Positions 1 through 8,395 of a stretch of DNA of 64,000 nucleotides are shown in pieces. Both the position numbers and the translations under genes were made by a program. The stretch's first letter is position 1. The number at the start of each line of letters is the position of its first letter. The notes under the pieces are model-generated. The model saw only the letters and a list, made by a program, of their open reading frames with translations, did not search any database and was not told where the DNA came from. The stretch comes from Mycobacterium sp. ITM-2016-00317 (GTDB lineage Bacteria > Actinomycetota > Actinomycetes > Mycobacteriales > Mycobacteriaceae). The stretch spans positions 3,348,001 to 3,412,000 of the forward strand of contig NZ_CP134399.1 in the NCBI RefSeq assembly GCF_002968295.1, given 5' to 3'.

Positions 1-1
1 G

Positions 2-205
2 GTGAGACCCTTCAAGGACGCGCTCGTCGCCGACGGAATCCCCTACACCGCGTTCGTCGTCGACGACGTCCGCGCGGAGTACGCACGGCTGCGCGACCGC
101 GGCGTCCAGTTCACCCAGGAACCCGCCGACATGGGTCAGGTGACCACCGCGGTGCTCGACGACACCTGCGGCAATCTCGTGCAGATCCAGAGCACCACCG
201 GCTAG
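2..205 (+). CDS. VOC (glyoxalase-like) protein, 3' end only
   Basis: This is the C-terminal end of a gene cut by the left edge of the window; the frame is open to base 2 and stops with TAG at 203-205. The visible 67 residues match the second half of a vicinal-oxygen-chelate (glyoxalase/bleomycin-resistance) module. They include a YTAFVVDDV strand, an RLRDRGVQF helix-turn, and the closing DDTCGNLVQIQ strand typical of these folds. VOC proteins bind a metal or small ligand, and the substrate cannot be read from a fragment. The start codon lies outside the window. It is followed after 13 bases by the convergent kinase-fusion gene. Confidence 0.75.
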   Translation: MRPFKDALVADGIPYTAFVVDDVRAEYARLRDRGVQFTQEPADMGQVTTAVLDDTCGNLVQIQSTTG

Positions 206-218
206 GACGTCGCCCGCA

Positions 219-2216
219 TCAGCCCTGGCTGCGGTTCCACTCGATCCAGCCCACCCCGGTGCGGCCATCCGTGGTGGTCACCGTCCCCCATGCGCGCGGG
301 AACTGGCTGAGCCTGCCGTCTTTGGAGGTGAGCAGCACCGGGGCGTGCCCGCGGATGTCGATGGTGGCCGTGATGTCGCCCGGCGCGTAGTCGACCTCGG
401 CCGAAACCGGTAGTCCGTTGTCCGAGAAGGTGGTTCGCGCGGTGACCTCGGTGAGCTCGACGAGCCCTTCCCCGTCCCGCTGGGCATAGCCGATACCAAT
501 CGGTGGTGTGCCGGGGATCAGGAGCTGCACCCCGTGCAGGTGGGTGCCGTCGTCGAGGTGCAGTGCGGTCCACACCCAGTCCATGCTCCACCAGTCCCGC
601 GCCGCCCACGAGTGGTCACGCTGACCCGGGACGGCAGTGAACTCGTGGGTACGCCCGTCGGCCACCACGGTTCCCGTTACCGTGCAGGGGATCTCGTAAC
701 GTGGAGAGATGCGGTACTGATACGGCTGCCCGACCGTCGTCCAGGTCAGGTCCATCGAGACCTCGACCGGTCGGCCTGGCTCGCCGCGCAGTATCGCCGC
801 GGCGTCGTCGTGGGCCTCTCCCCGTCCCCGTAATGCGACCCGGCAGGTGCGCAGCGGCGCCGGCACGTCGATGTCCAGCTCGATGCCGTCGGACCGGACG
901 CGCGTGTGATCCTCGGGCAGCGGGGCGTCGAAGTCGAGCATGGCGATCGTCGGACCGCCCGGCACGCACAACAGGCCGTTGATCCACGCATGGTTCTCGT
1001 TCGGGATCAGTCCCAACCGGATCCAGCCGCCGATCTGCTGGTCGGGATCGACGAAGTCGAGGTACCAGCTCTCACTCCACAGCGGCTCGTCGGTGGGGTC
1101 GTGGCGGCCGTCGTCTTCCGGGTTGGGCTGCAACGGTTCCGGCGTGGTCGGGGCGGGCAGCAGGGCCAGTGCGTCGGTGTCCAGGACGTGCTGACAGTTG
1201 CGCGCGATCATCGCCATGAACATCTCGTCGCCACGCTCGGTCCGCTCGACGAGCATCGGCGACACGATGGCCATGAGCACACCGAAGAAACTCTGGCGGC
1301 GCACGCCCTCGCGAACCTCGTCGAGGCTCACCCCGGCCGCGCCACCGAGGGCGTCGTGGTAGACCGCCAACAACCGGTCGTAGTGCGCCCGGCGCTGGTC
1401 GACGGGCAGCGCGCAGCCGAGGAAGTACGCGACATCGGTGAACGCCGGGCCCCAGGTGACGGTCTGCCAGTCCACCACCGTCACCGGGCGTTCGGAACCC
1501 TCGGGTCCGAACAGCATGTTGTCCAGCCGGAAGTCGCCGTGCACGAGCCCGTGCCGCACGTCCGGGGCACCCTCGGCATCCATGAAGGCATCGAATGACG
1601 CGACGAACCGTTCGCACACATCCCGGTGTTCGGGCGCGAGCTGATCGCGGTAGCGGTCGAGGTACCCGGCGTACAGCGCGCTGATCAGACCTTGGTTCAC
1701 CGGTGACTCGCGATTCAGCCACTGCGCGTCCTCCAGTGCCTGATCGCCGAGCAGACGACCGTGCACCACCCCGATCTGCCCGAGCGCCAGTGTCGCCTGT
1801 TCGACTGTGGCACCGCGGATCTCGTCACCGACCTGGGCGGGATCGGCGTCGCCGAGCAGGAGGTCGAACGCGCCGCTCGCCGGGTCGTAGGCTCCGTGAT
1901 AGCAGGGTGCGACGGGTCCGCCGAGACCTGGTGCGATATCGGTGTAGAACCGGACCTCGCGTTCATAGAGTCCCATCGCCATGCCGGTCTGGCGGCTGCT
2001 CGGGTCGGCCGCCGCGACCTTGAGCACCACCGAGGCCGGACCGGAGCCGTCACCGTCGTAGCGCAGCGCGACGCGGTAGCACTCGCTCATCTGGCCGGTG
2101 CCGATGCGGTCGAGGGTGAACCCGCTGACGGTGCCCTGTCCGAGCACGGTGGTCAGCCATTCGGCGGTCAGGTCGGCGGGACGTTCGATCAACTGTGGAC
2201 GCAACGAGGACTGCAC
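219..2216 (-). CDS. APH-type phosphotransferase fused to a C-terminal DUF7064-like domain
   Basis: A 665-residue two-part protein. Residues about 10-370 form an aminoglycoside-phosphotransferase/choline-kinase-like fold, with the catalytic loop HGDFRLDN at 226-233 and the metal-binding VDWQT at 248-252. After a Pro/Asp-rich linker (about 355-375), residues 376-665 form a beta-rich domain with many Trp residues (WSESWYLDF, DHSWAARDWW, GWIEWNRSQG). It resembles the DUF7064/DUF7065 hydroxysteroid-dehydratase-like proteins often encoded beside lipid or steroid genes in mycobacteria. The kinase motifs look intact. The acceptor molecule is unknown; a lipid-like alcohol or acid is only an inference from the second domain. 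It is convergent with the preceding VOC gene and appears monocistronic. Confidence 0.8.
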   Translation of the reverse strand: MQSSLRPQLIERPADLTAEWLTTVLGQGTVSGFTLDRIGTGQMSECYRVALRYDGDGSGPASVVLKVAAADPSSRQTGMAMGLYEREVRFYTDIAPGLGGPVAPCYHGAYDPASGAFDLLLGDADPAQVGDEIRGATVEQATLALGQIGVVHGRLLGDQALEDAQWLNRESPVNQGLISALYAGYLDRYRDQLAPEHRDVCERFVASFDAFMDAEGAPDVRHGLVHGDFRLDNMLFGPEGSERPVTVVDWQTVTWGPAFTDVAYFLGCALPVDQRRAHYDRLLAVYHDALGGAAGVSLDEVREGVRRQSFFGVLMAIVSPMLVERTERGDEMFMAMIARNCQHVLDTDALALLPAPTTPEPLQPNPEDDGRHDPTDEPLWSESWYLDFVDPDQQIGGWIRLGLIPNENHAWINGLLCVPGGPTIAMLDFDAPLPEDHTRVRSDGIELDIDVPAPLRTCRVALRGRGEAHDDAAAILRGEPGRPVEVSMDLTWTTVGQPYQYRISPRYEIPCTVTGTVVADGRTHEFTAVPGQRDHSWAARDWWSMDWVWTALHLDDGTHLHGVQLLIPGTPPIGIGYAQRDGEGLVELTEVTARTTFSDNGLPVSAEVDYAPGDITATIDIRGHAPVLLTSKDGRLSQFPRAWGTVTTTDGRTGVGWIEWNRSQG

Positions 2217-2283
2217 GCGGCCAACCTATAGCAGCGTCCGGCCCCGGAAGACCGCATCGACAGAATTACTTGACGGACGTCAA

Positions 2284-2748
2284 CTAGGGCTGGTCTGCGG
2301 ACGTGCGGCGGCGCGGCGTGTCCAGCCATTTGGCGATCCGCGGTTCGAGGATCGCGATCAGCGCCGCAACGAAGAACCACATGACCGATAGGACAATCGT
2401 CGTGTGCCAGGCGTCATCGGATAACCCCTCGTCGTTCTCGGCGTGGAAATACGGCGTCACGATGAAGTACTGAATGGCGGGCGCGGTCGCGATACAGAAC
2501 GCGAGACCGGTGGTGGCGCCGAAGGCCGCTCGCAGCAGCAGGGCGCGCGGAGTCCTCGTGGCAGGTGCGGCGATGTGGTGTGCCAGCAGGATGGACATCA
2601 GCATCACGCCGACGACGACGGCCAGCAGGTCCCATTCGCCCGGCCCCAGGATGAACGCCACCGCGCCCGCGACCGTCGCCAATGCCAACGCGCCCGGGTC
2701 CACCCGTGGTCGATCGAAACCTGTCGGCATTTCTGGATGCGCCCCCAT
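2284..2748 (-). CDS. Small integral membrane protein of unknown function
   Basis: 154 residues with about four hydrophobic segments (roughly 19-35, 39-58, 68-90 and 113-132). The loop of about 20 polar residues between the last two (HAENDEGLSDDAW) is acidic. The C-terminus is basic (RIAKWLDTPRRRT), so it is probably cytoplasmic. I do not recognise a named family. It lies 67 bases upstream-side of the kinase fusion on the same strand and could be co-transcribed with it, but there is no overlap. The ATG at 2748 is the first start of the frame. Confidence 0.6.
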   Translation of the reverse strand: MGAHPEMPTGFDRPRVDPGALALATVAGAVAFILGPGEWDLLAVVVGVMLMSILLAHHIAAPATRTPRALLLRAAFGATTGLAFCIATAPAIQYFIVTPYFHAENDEGLSDDAWHTTIVLSVMWFFVAALIAILEPRIAKWLDTPRRRTSADQP

Positions 2749-2866
2749 GAGGTCACTGTAAAGCCTGACATGGCGAGCTCACGTGACAAGCAGCGCCGAC
2801 GGCCGCCCGTACTGTGGACTCGGTCCGGGCGGTAGGGTCCGGCCCGACGGCGACGGAGGGGGACAC

Positions 2867-3856
2867 ATGAAGGTTCTGGTTACCGGCGGCACCGGCTTCG
2901 TCGGTGCGTGGACAGCGAAGGCCCTCCAGGAGGCGGGCCACGACGTGCGGTTCCTGGTCCGCAACCCCGACCGGCTGACCACCAGCGCCGAGAAGATCGG
3001 CGTCGACATCGGCGACCACGTCGTCGGCGACATCGCCGATCCCGCCGCCACCTCGGCCGCCCTGGAGGGCTGCGACGCGGTGATCCATTGCGCGGCAATG
3101 GTTTCCACAGATCCCGATCGTGCGGATGAGATGCTGCACACCAACCTCGAAGGCGCTCGAAACGTGCTCGGCGGCGCCGTACGGGCCGGCATCGACCCGA
3201 TCGTCCACGTGTCGAGCTTCACCGCCCTGTTCCGTCCGGATCTCGACGTGTTGCACGCGGACCTGCCGGTGGTCGGTGGCAGCGACGGCTACGGCCGGTC
3301 CAAGGCCGCGGTCGAGGCGTACGCCCGCGGCCTCCAGGACGGCGGCGCGCCGGTGAACATCACCTATCCCGGCATGGTCCTCGGCCCGCCCGCAGGTGAT
3401 CAGTTCGGCGAGGCCGCGGAGGGCGTGGAGGCGTCGGTGAAGATGCGCGGTGTGCCCGGCCGGAGCGCGGCGTGGATCGTCATCGACGTCCGGGATCTGG
3501 CCGACCTGCACGTGGCCCTGCTCGAGCCGGGTCGCGGCCCGCGACGTTACATGGCGGGCGGACAACGGGTTCCGGTCGACAAGCTGGCATCGATGATCGG
3601 CGCGGCCGCCGGCCAGACACTGCTCGTCTACCCCGTACCCGACATCGCGCTGCGCAGCGCGGGCAGGCTGCTCGACGTCGTCGGACCGTTCCTGCCGTTC
3701 GAGACGCCGATCAACTCGGCGGCGATGCAGTACTACACCCAGATGCCGGAATCCGACGACGAGCCCAGCCGGCACGACCTCGGCATCATCCAGCGCGACC
3801 CCGCCGAGACGATCGCCGACACCGTCGAGGGTCTCCGCCAGGTCGGCAGGCTCTAG
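2867..3856 (+). CDS. NAD-dependent epimerase/dehydratase (extended SDR)
   Basis: 329 residues. The N-terminus MKVLVTGGTGFVGAWTAKAL carries the GxxGxxG dinucleotide-binding loop of the extended short-chain dehydrogenases. DIGDHVVGDIAD and CDAVIHCAAMVS follow, with an active-site YGRSK at about residues 142-146. The frame is open upstream, but ATG 2867 is chosen because it is preceded by a GGAGGGGG Shine-Dalgarno and begins directly with the Rossmann strand. Related mycobacterial proteins act on sugar nucleotides, sterols or flavonoid-like ketones; the substrate cannot be assigned here. The stop codon overlaps the last four bases of the convergent amidase gene. Confidence 0.85.
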   Translation: MKVLVTGGTGFVGAWTAKALQEAGHDVRFLVRNPDRLTTSAEKIGVDIGDHVVGDIADPAATSAALEGCDAVIHCAAMVSTDPDRADEMLHTNLEGARNVLGGAVRAGIDPIVHVSSFTALFRPDLDVLHADLPVVGGSDGYGRSKAAVEAYARGLQDGGAPVNITYPGMVLGPPAGDQFGEAAEGVEASVKMRGVPGRSAAWIVIDVRDLADLHVALLEPGRGPRRYMAGGQRVPVDKLASMIGAAAGQTLLVYPVPDIALRSAGRLLDVVGPFLPFETPINSAAMQYYTQMPESDDEPSRHDLGIIQRDPAETIADTVEGLRQVGRL

Positions 3857-4665
3857 CCGGGGCGCAGCCTCAGCGCCGCGGCAGTGGCCGGCCCGACGAC
3901 GCCGTCGGCGGTCAGGACCGGTGTCCGACGCTGGAATTCCCTTACCGCCGCCTCGGTTTCGGCTCCGAAGACGCCGTCGATGCGCAGTCCCCCGGCGTAC
4001 GCGGCGTAGGCATGCTTGAGCCGTCGCTGGAGTTCGGCGACGTGCGGGCCGCGGGAACCGCGACGAAGCAACACGGCGTCGCGGCCGGCGGCGGGGATGT
4101 CCATCCGACCGGCGATGTCACGGCGCAACCGGTCCATGTCGATAGCCCCCGGATCCCATTTGCCCTGTGCGCGGCCGGCGTACTCCTTGTGTCCGATCGC
4201 GCGGCCGGGCGGCCGGCCGAGGTGCCGGAGGATCGCCGCACAACTGTCGACCATCGCGAGGTACTGGGCATCGGGCCAGTTGCGTCGGTGCGGCGCGGCT
4301 GGACTGGTTCCGGAATTGGCACACTCGACGCCGATCGTGTGCCGGTTGCCGCTGTTCGCCGGCAGCCACGGGTAGTCGCCGGCCCCGGCGTGCCACGCCA
4401 CCCCGGCCGCGACGACGGTGACCGTGCCGTCCCTGGCGATGTGCAGTTGCGACAGCGGGCCCGCCAGATCGGGAGACCCGAAGGCGACCGACGCCGCGGT
4501 GGCGGTGTCCGAACCGGTGTGGTGCACCATGACCCCACGGATGTCGGTGAAGTCGCCGTGGCCGCGCCGCCGCCAACCACGGAACTCGACGACGTCCAGC
4601 CCGGTAGCGCGCAGCACATCGGCCAGCCAGACCGGGTTACCGCGCCGGCCGACGGGTTGCGGCAT
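3853..4665 (-). CDS. N-acetylmuramoyl-L-alanine amidase with peptidoglycan-binding domain
   Basis: 270 residues. The Amidase_2/PGRP zinc-enzyme fold spans about 35-180, with the HHTG motif at 48-51, a second ligand in GHKEYAG (H159) and Asp171 in GKWDPG. These are the expected zinc and catalytic residues for cutting the MurNAc-L-Ala bond. Residues about 198-266 are a PG_binding_1 repeat (LRRGSRGPHVAELQRRL ... DGVFGAETEAAVREFQRR). No signal peptide is visible, which is like phage lysins and some mycobacterial amidases, so how it reaches the wall is unclear. No other phage genes are adjacent. It overlaps the convergent epimerase by four bases. Confidence 0.88.
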   Translation of the reverse strand: MPQPVGRRGNPVWLADVLRATGLDVVEFRGWRRRGHGDFTDIRGVMVHHTGSDTATAASVAFGSPDLAGPLSQLHIARDGTVTVVAAGVAWHAGAGDYPWLPANSGNRHTIGVECANSGTSPAAPHRRNWPDAQYLAMVDSCAAILRHLGRPPGRAIGHKEYAGRAQGKWDPGAIDMDRLRRDIAGRMDIPAAGRDAVLLRRGSRGPHVAELQRRLKHAYAAYAGGLRIDGVFGAETEAAVREFQRRTPVLTADGVVGPATAAALRLRPG

Positions 4666-4766
4666 GCGCAGACACCTCCGGAAGGATCGGTACGTTGGGG
4701 CCGGTCCCCCATCGAAGCACGCCGACGGCCGTGTTTGTCCGGCGGCCGGACGGGTAGCCGGTCCTC

Positions 4767-5255
4767 GTGTCGACTGCTTCCCATGAGCCCTCCGAGATCA
4801 CCAGTGCGCCGATCGTCCGGCGCGAGACGTCGGCCTCTCGACAACAGGTCTGGGACGTCATCGCCGACGGCTGGACCTACTCCCAATGGGTGGTCGGCAA
4901 CAGCCGCATGCGCGCCGTCGACCCGAAGTGGCCGCAGCCGGGCAGCACCATCCACCACTCGATCGGGGTGTGGCCGGCGCTGATCAACGACAGCACGCTC
5001 GTCGAGTCGTGGACCCCTGAGCACGAACTTGTGCTGATCGCCAACGGCCGGCCGTTCGGCAAAGCGCGAATCACCCTGCGCCTCCAGGATCTCGACGACG
5101 GCGGATGCCTCATCGAGATGGCCGAGGTCCCGGTGACGCCGCCGCTGAGTTGGTTGCCCGAGCGGGCGGCACTGGCCCTGGTCTTCCCGCGCAACCGTGA
5201 GACCACCTGGCGGTTGGCGGCCATCGCCGAGCGTCGCGCTTCGGATGACAGCTAG
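4767..5255 (+). CDS. SRPBCC (START-like) family protein
   Basis: 162 residues starting with GTG. After about 18 variable residues it shows the SRPBCC pattern: SASRQQVWDVIADGWTYSQWVVG, then alternating strands ending in GGCLIEMAEVPVTPP. The family folds into a helix-grip cavity that binds hydrophobic ligands. Its stop (TAG 5253-5255) overlaps the start of the FAD-oxidoreductase gene by 11 bases, so the two are probably translated together. It may serve as a lipid or polyketide carrier for, or act on the product of, that enzyme; this is inference. Confidence 0.8.
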   Translation: MSTASHEPSEITSAPIVRRETSASRQQVWDVIADGWTYSQWVVGNSRMRAVDPKWPQPGSTIHHSIGVWPALINDSTLVESWTPEHELVLIANGRPFGKARITLRLQDLDDGGCLIEMAEVPVTPPLSWLPERAALALVFPRNRETTWRLAAIAERRASDDS

Positions 5256-6852
5256 CCTCTCGCCCACCGACACCGCAGATGCTGTGGTGATCGGCGCAGG
5301 TCACAACGGTCTGGTCGCCGCCGCGTTGCTCGCCGACGCCGGCTGGGACGTCGTCGTCCTGGAGGCCCAGGATGAGCCCGGGGGCGCCGTACGCAGCGCC
5401 GAACTGGTGCCCGGTTACGTCAGCGACCTCTACAGCGCGTTCTATCCGCTGTCGGCGGCCTCGCCGGTGCTGCGGTCGCTGGCGCTGGAGGACCACGGAC
5501 TGCGCTGGTCACACGCCCCGGCCGTGGTCGGGCACGCGCGCGCCGCCGACGACACCGACGCACCGGTCGTCTATCGCGACATCGACCGCACCGCAGCAGA
5601 ACTCGATCGACACCACGCCGGCGACGGGCAGCGCTGGATCGATGCGTTCGAACTCTACAAACGGATCGACAAGCCCCTGCTGAACACGCTGTTCGCCCCG
5701 TTCCCGCCCGTGCGCGGGCCGGTGGGACTGCTCCGCGGGCTCGGCACCGCCGAAGCGCTGCGACTGGCTCATCTTCTGCTGCTGCCTGCCGGCGAACTCG
5801 CCCGGAACCTCTTCGGCGGGGAGGCCGCCCGCCTGCTGGTGCTCGGCAACGCGATGCACGCCGACGTGCCGGTGGACGCCCCCGGAAGCGGTGTCATGGG
5901 CTACCTGATGATGATGCTGGCGCAGGACGGAGGTTTTCCCGTGCCCGTCGGCGGCGCGGGACAGCTGACCCGGGCGCTGGTGAGCCGGGCCGTCGCTGCC
6001 GGCGCGCGCGTCGAATGCGGCCGTGACGTCGCCTCGATCGACGTGCGCGGCCGGCGTGCCACGGCCGTCCGGTGCACCGACGGGCGCGTGGTGCGGTGCC
6101 GCCGCGCCGTCATCGCGAACACCTCGGCCCCGGCGCTGTACCGGCACCTCCTGCCCTCCGACGTGCTGCCCCGGCATCTGCGCGACGGACCGGACAGATT
6201 CGTCTGGGACACCCCGGTGCTCAAGATCAACTATGCGCTCGACTCTGCGATCCCCTGGCGGTCCCCGGCCCTCGGCCAGGCCGGGACGGTCCACCTCGGG
6301 GCCGACCACGCCGGACTCATCCGGTGGATGGCCGACCTCAACACCGCGACACTGCCCGAGCAGCCGTTCCTGCTGTTCGGGCAGATGACCACCGCAGATC
6401 CCACCCGCTCCCCCGCCGGGACCGAAAGCGCCTGGGCCTACACGCATCTGCCCCGCGAACTGACCGACGACGGGTCGGCGGACAAGGTGGCCGCCGCCGT
6501 CGACGCGGTCGTCGAGAGCCATGCCCCGGGCTTCGCCGAGCGCATCGTCGGGAAGGTGGTTCAGCGGCCGTCGGACCTCCAGGCCAGTGATGCCAACCTG
6601 CACGCGGGGGCCGTCAACGGCGGCACCGCGCAGCTGTTCCAGCAGGTGATCTTTCGTCCGGCCCCGGGACAGGGCCGGGCACAGACACCGCTCGACAACG
6701 TCTTTCTCGGTAGCGCGGCGGCACCGCCCGGCGGCGGGGTGCACGGGATATGTGGGCGCAATGCGGCCCGCGCGGCGTTGGCCGCCGACGGCGCCCGCGG
6801 GTGGCCCCGTCGCCGGCTCAATCGCCTCGCTACCAAAGTCCTGCTCGGCTGA
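5245..6852 (+). CDS. Phytoene-desaturase-like FAD/NAD(P) oxidoreductase
   Basis: 535 residues. ADAVVIGAGHNGLVAAALLADAG near residues 12-35 is the Rossmann FAD-binding loop, and VVVLEAQDEPGGAVRS supplies the ribose-binding acid and the GG doublet of the CrtI/amine-oxidase superfamily. The C-terminal NVFLGSAAAPPGGGVHGICGRNAARAAL matches the second FAD-contact motif of CrtI-like enzymes. The ATG at 5245 is chosen because it begins just before the FAD motif and overlaps the preceding SRPBCC stop. Family members desaturate or isomerise carotenoids or other isoprenoid lipids. No phytoene synthase is nearby, so a carotenoid role is not supported. Confidence 0.85.
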   Translation: MTASLSPTDTADAVVIGAGHNGLVAAALLADAGWDVVVLEAQDEPGGAVRSAELVPGYVSDLYSAFYPLSAASPVLRSLALEDHGLRWSHAPAVVGHARAADDTDAPVVYRDIDRTAAELDRHHAGDGQRWIDAFELYKRIDKPLLNTLFAPFPPVRGPVGLLRGLGTAEALRLAHLLLLPAGELARNLFGGEAARLLVLGNAMHADVPVDAPGSGVMGYLMMMLAQDGGFPVPVGGAGQLTRALVSRAVAAGARVECGRDVASIDVRGRRATAVRCTDGRVVRCRRAVIANTSAPALYRHLLPSDVLPRHLRDGPDRFVWDTPVLKINYALDSAIPWRSPALGQAGTVHLGADHAGLIRWMADLNTATLPEQPFLLFGQMTTADPTRSPAGTESAWAYTHLPRELTDDGSADKVAAAVDAVVESHAPGFAERIVGKVVQRPSDLQASDANLHAGAVNGGTAQLFQQVIFRPAPGQGRAQTPLDNVFLGSAAAPPGGGVHGICGRNAARAALAADGARGWPRRRLNRLATKVLLG

Positions 6853-6860
6853 ACCTCAGC

Positions 6861-7196
6861 TCACGGACGTCCACGCTTCGGGGTCTGGTTGGCCACCCCG
6901 TGCCGTAGCGGCGTGTTGGCCTCGGCGGCCGTCGACTCGCTGACCGGGGAACCGCCGGGGTTCGACTGCACGCCGGGCGCTCGACGCGGATCACCGGGCG
7001 ACGGCTGCGCGCCGTCCTGCAACTCGCGCAGCCGTGCTTCCAGGATCTCCAGCACGGGGACCCTGGCCGCGTGCCCGGCCTCGTGCGTGAGCACCGTCTG
7101 CAGTTCGGCCTCGGTCAGCGACCGGATCCGATGCTGTAGATCGCCGGTGGTCAATTGGTCGTAGTCGGGCAGGGGCAGGTCTGCGGAAGTCGTCAT
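6861..7196 (-). CDS. Short helical conserved actinobacterial protein (DUF8129-like)
   Basis: 111 residues. The conserved part is residues about 8-60 (PDYDQLTTGDLQHRIRSL ... LTHEAGHAARVPVLEILEARL). This is a three-helix motif seen in short mycobacterial proteins, including lipid-droplet-associated ones. The remainder is a low-complexity Pro/Gly/Ser tail. ATG 7196 follows the DUF5709 stop (7208) by 11 bases, so the two are almost certainly one operon. Regulation is therefore probably from the SigF-like promoter at 7593-7617. The ATG five codons upstream (7211) would overlap the neighbour by four bases and is the alternative start. Confidence 0.65.
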   Translation of the reverse strand: MTTSADLPLPDYDQLTTGDLQHRIRSLTEAELQTVLTHEAGHAARVPVLEILEARLRELQDGAQPSPGDPRRAPGVQSNPGGSPVSESTAAEANTPLRHGVANQTPKRGRP

Positions 7197-7207
7197 CGGT
7201 ATGCCTT

Positions 7208-7555
7208 TCACTCCACTACGGGGTACAGCGAGTCGCCGTCTTCCGGCGTGCCGTCGATCTGACCGGGATCCGCGACAAGGTCGACGGTGGCGTCGGCATC
7301 ACGCGGGTCGACGTCGTCGGGCGTCACGTCGGGGACCTCCTCGGCCAACCGCTGGTCGAGCGTCTCGCCCTCCCGCTCCTCGTCGGCCGACATACCGAAC
7401 TTGTCGGCCGCCACCCAGTCCTCGGGTGGATCCACCACCTCGTCGCCATCGGCGTTACGCACTTCATCAGAGTCGGTGGCCTCCATGGGGCTGAGCATGT
7501 CCTCAGCTCCGCCCAGGTCGTTGGCCGTGGCGCCGTCGGCGCCGTCGGTACTCAC
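7208..7555 (-). CDS. DUF5709 acidic protein
   Basis: 115 residues, very acidic. The diagnostic stretch PPEDWVAADKFGMSADEEREGETLDQRLAEE at about 43-73 is the DUF5709 signature. The function is unknown. GTG 7555 is chosen because AAGGAG sits 7-12 bases upstream; an ATG at 7600 in the same frame lacks such a site and would overlap the promoter below. In rapid-growing mycobacteria such genes often lie in general-stress clusters. A GTTT-N15-GGCTAT element 38 bases upstream fits that. Confidence 0.8.
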   Translation of the reverse strand: MSTDGADGATANDLGGAEDMLSPMEATDSDEVRNADGDEVVDPPEDWVAADKFGMSADEEREGETLDQRLAEEVPDVTPDDVDPRDADATVDLVADPGQIDGTPEDGDSLYPVVE

Positions 7556-7592
7556 GCGCTCGTCTCCTTCCGTCCGAATGTCAGCACAATCC

Positions 7593-7617
7593 ATAGCCAC
7601 CGGCGCCGGGACTAAAC
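7593..7617 (-). promoter_or_regulatory. SigF-like promoter for the DUF5709 operon
   Basis: Reading the minus strand, GTTT (7617-7614) is followed after 15 bases by GGCTAT (7598-7593). That differs by one base from the mycobacterial SigF consensus GTTT-N15-17-GGGTAT. The element lies 38 bases before the chosen GTG at 7555, leaving room for a short leader with its AAGGAG. The assignment is by pattern only. Confidence 0.55.
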
Positions 7618-7656
7618 CCTGCCCATGCGGGTATGCGGCACATCACGGAGGTGACC

Positions 7657-7794
7657 ATGATGAAATCCGGCAACGGCCCCGAGGGTGTGGGTCAGCAAGA
7701 TCCCGATGCAGATCCCGAGATGAAGACCTCGGGCGCCGGGCAACAGTCCGACCAGGCCGAAGGCGAAGACGACTCCGGCGAGAGGGGAACCTGA
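7657..7794 (+). CDS. Small acidic protein, 45 residues
   Basis: ATG ATG AAA begins at 7657 with a CACGGAGGTGACC ribosome-binding region six bases upstream, and the frame closes with TGA at 7792-7794. The product is hydrophilic, Gly/Asp/Glu/Gln rich and ends in GEDDSGERGT. No family is recognised; similar tiny acidic proteins accompany stress genes in mycobacteria. A GGGTAT hexamer at 7629-7634 sits 23 bases upstream of the start, but no GTTT lies at the right distance. Support is the strong Shine-Dalgarno, the tandem ATG and the mycobacterial codon use. Confidence 0.5.
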   Translation: MMKSGNGPEGVGQQDPDADPEMKTSGAGQQSDQAEGEDDSGERGT

Positions 7795-7797
7795 CCC

Positions 7798-8376
7798 TCA
7801 GCGGCGACGCCTGCGCACCAGCCGTGTGACCAGTGCGCCGAGCACCAGCCAGGGTCCGACGATGACCACCGGATCCATCCATGCGTGTTTCACGTCGGTA
7901 CGGCCGCGGCCGACCCGCGAGCGCCGGCCGCCACGGGTCAGTTCCGCGCGCACCCCGGTCTCGGCGATCATCCGGTCCGGCTTGAGCGTCAGCAGTGCCG
8001 TCACGCGGTGTTCGAGCACGTCGACGCGGTCGGCGTACAGCAGAATCAGCCAGTGCGCCGCACGGCCCTCGCTGAAGCGATAGGCGGCCCGCCGCAGCGC
8101 ACCCGACAAGCCACGTAGCGGCTGAGCGGTTCCGAAAACCGGTGTCAGAAAGCGGTGTTCGATCGATCTTTCCCGCTGCCCGTGTTCCGGTTGGCGATCC
8201 GGAAACTCCCAGTGGGCGCCGGAATCGAGGTCGTGGCGCAACTTCGGTACCTGGGGGCGGTCCTTGGGATCCAGATCGGCGCCCCACCCGGGGATGCGGG
8301 CACGCAGCAGGGTGCTGTCGGGCGTCGGCGGATGCGCCGCGGTGTAGACGGGCACGTTGTTCGAGGGAGTGGCCAT
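7798..8376 (-). CDS. Conserved hypothetical protein with a C-terminal membrane anchor
   Basis: 192 residues. The first 80 are hydrophilic (PTPDSTLLRARIPGWGADLDPKDRPQVPK). A middle amphipathic region (RRAAYRFSEGRAAHWLILLYADRVDVLEHRV) is followed by a single hydrophobic segment at about 167-187 and a terminal RRRRR, the layout of a tail-anchored protein. I do not recognise a domain. It starts 20 bases after the Zn-alcohol dehydrogenase stop on the same strand, so it is probably the last gene of that unit. Confidence 0.6.
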   Translation of the reverse strand: MATPSNNVPVYTAAHPPTPDSTLLRARIPGWGADLDPKDRPQVPKLRHDLDSGAHWEFPDRQPEHGQRERSIEHRFLTPVFGTAQPLRGLSGALRRAAYRFSEGRAAHWLILLYADRVDVLEHRVTALLTLKPDRMIAETGVRAELTRGGRRSRVGRGRTDVKHAWMDPVVIVGPWLVLGALVTRLVRRRRR

Positions 8377-8395
8377 GAGGGTCTCCTGTCGGCTC

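Noticed and set aside
3853..4665. Amidase as evidence of a prophage
   Set aside because: No integrase, holin, capsid or tail genes are nearby and codon use is like the neighbours.
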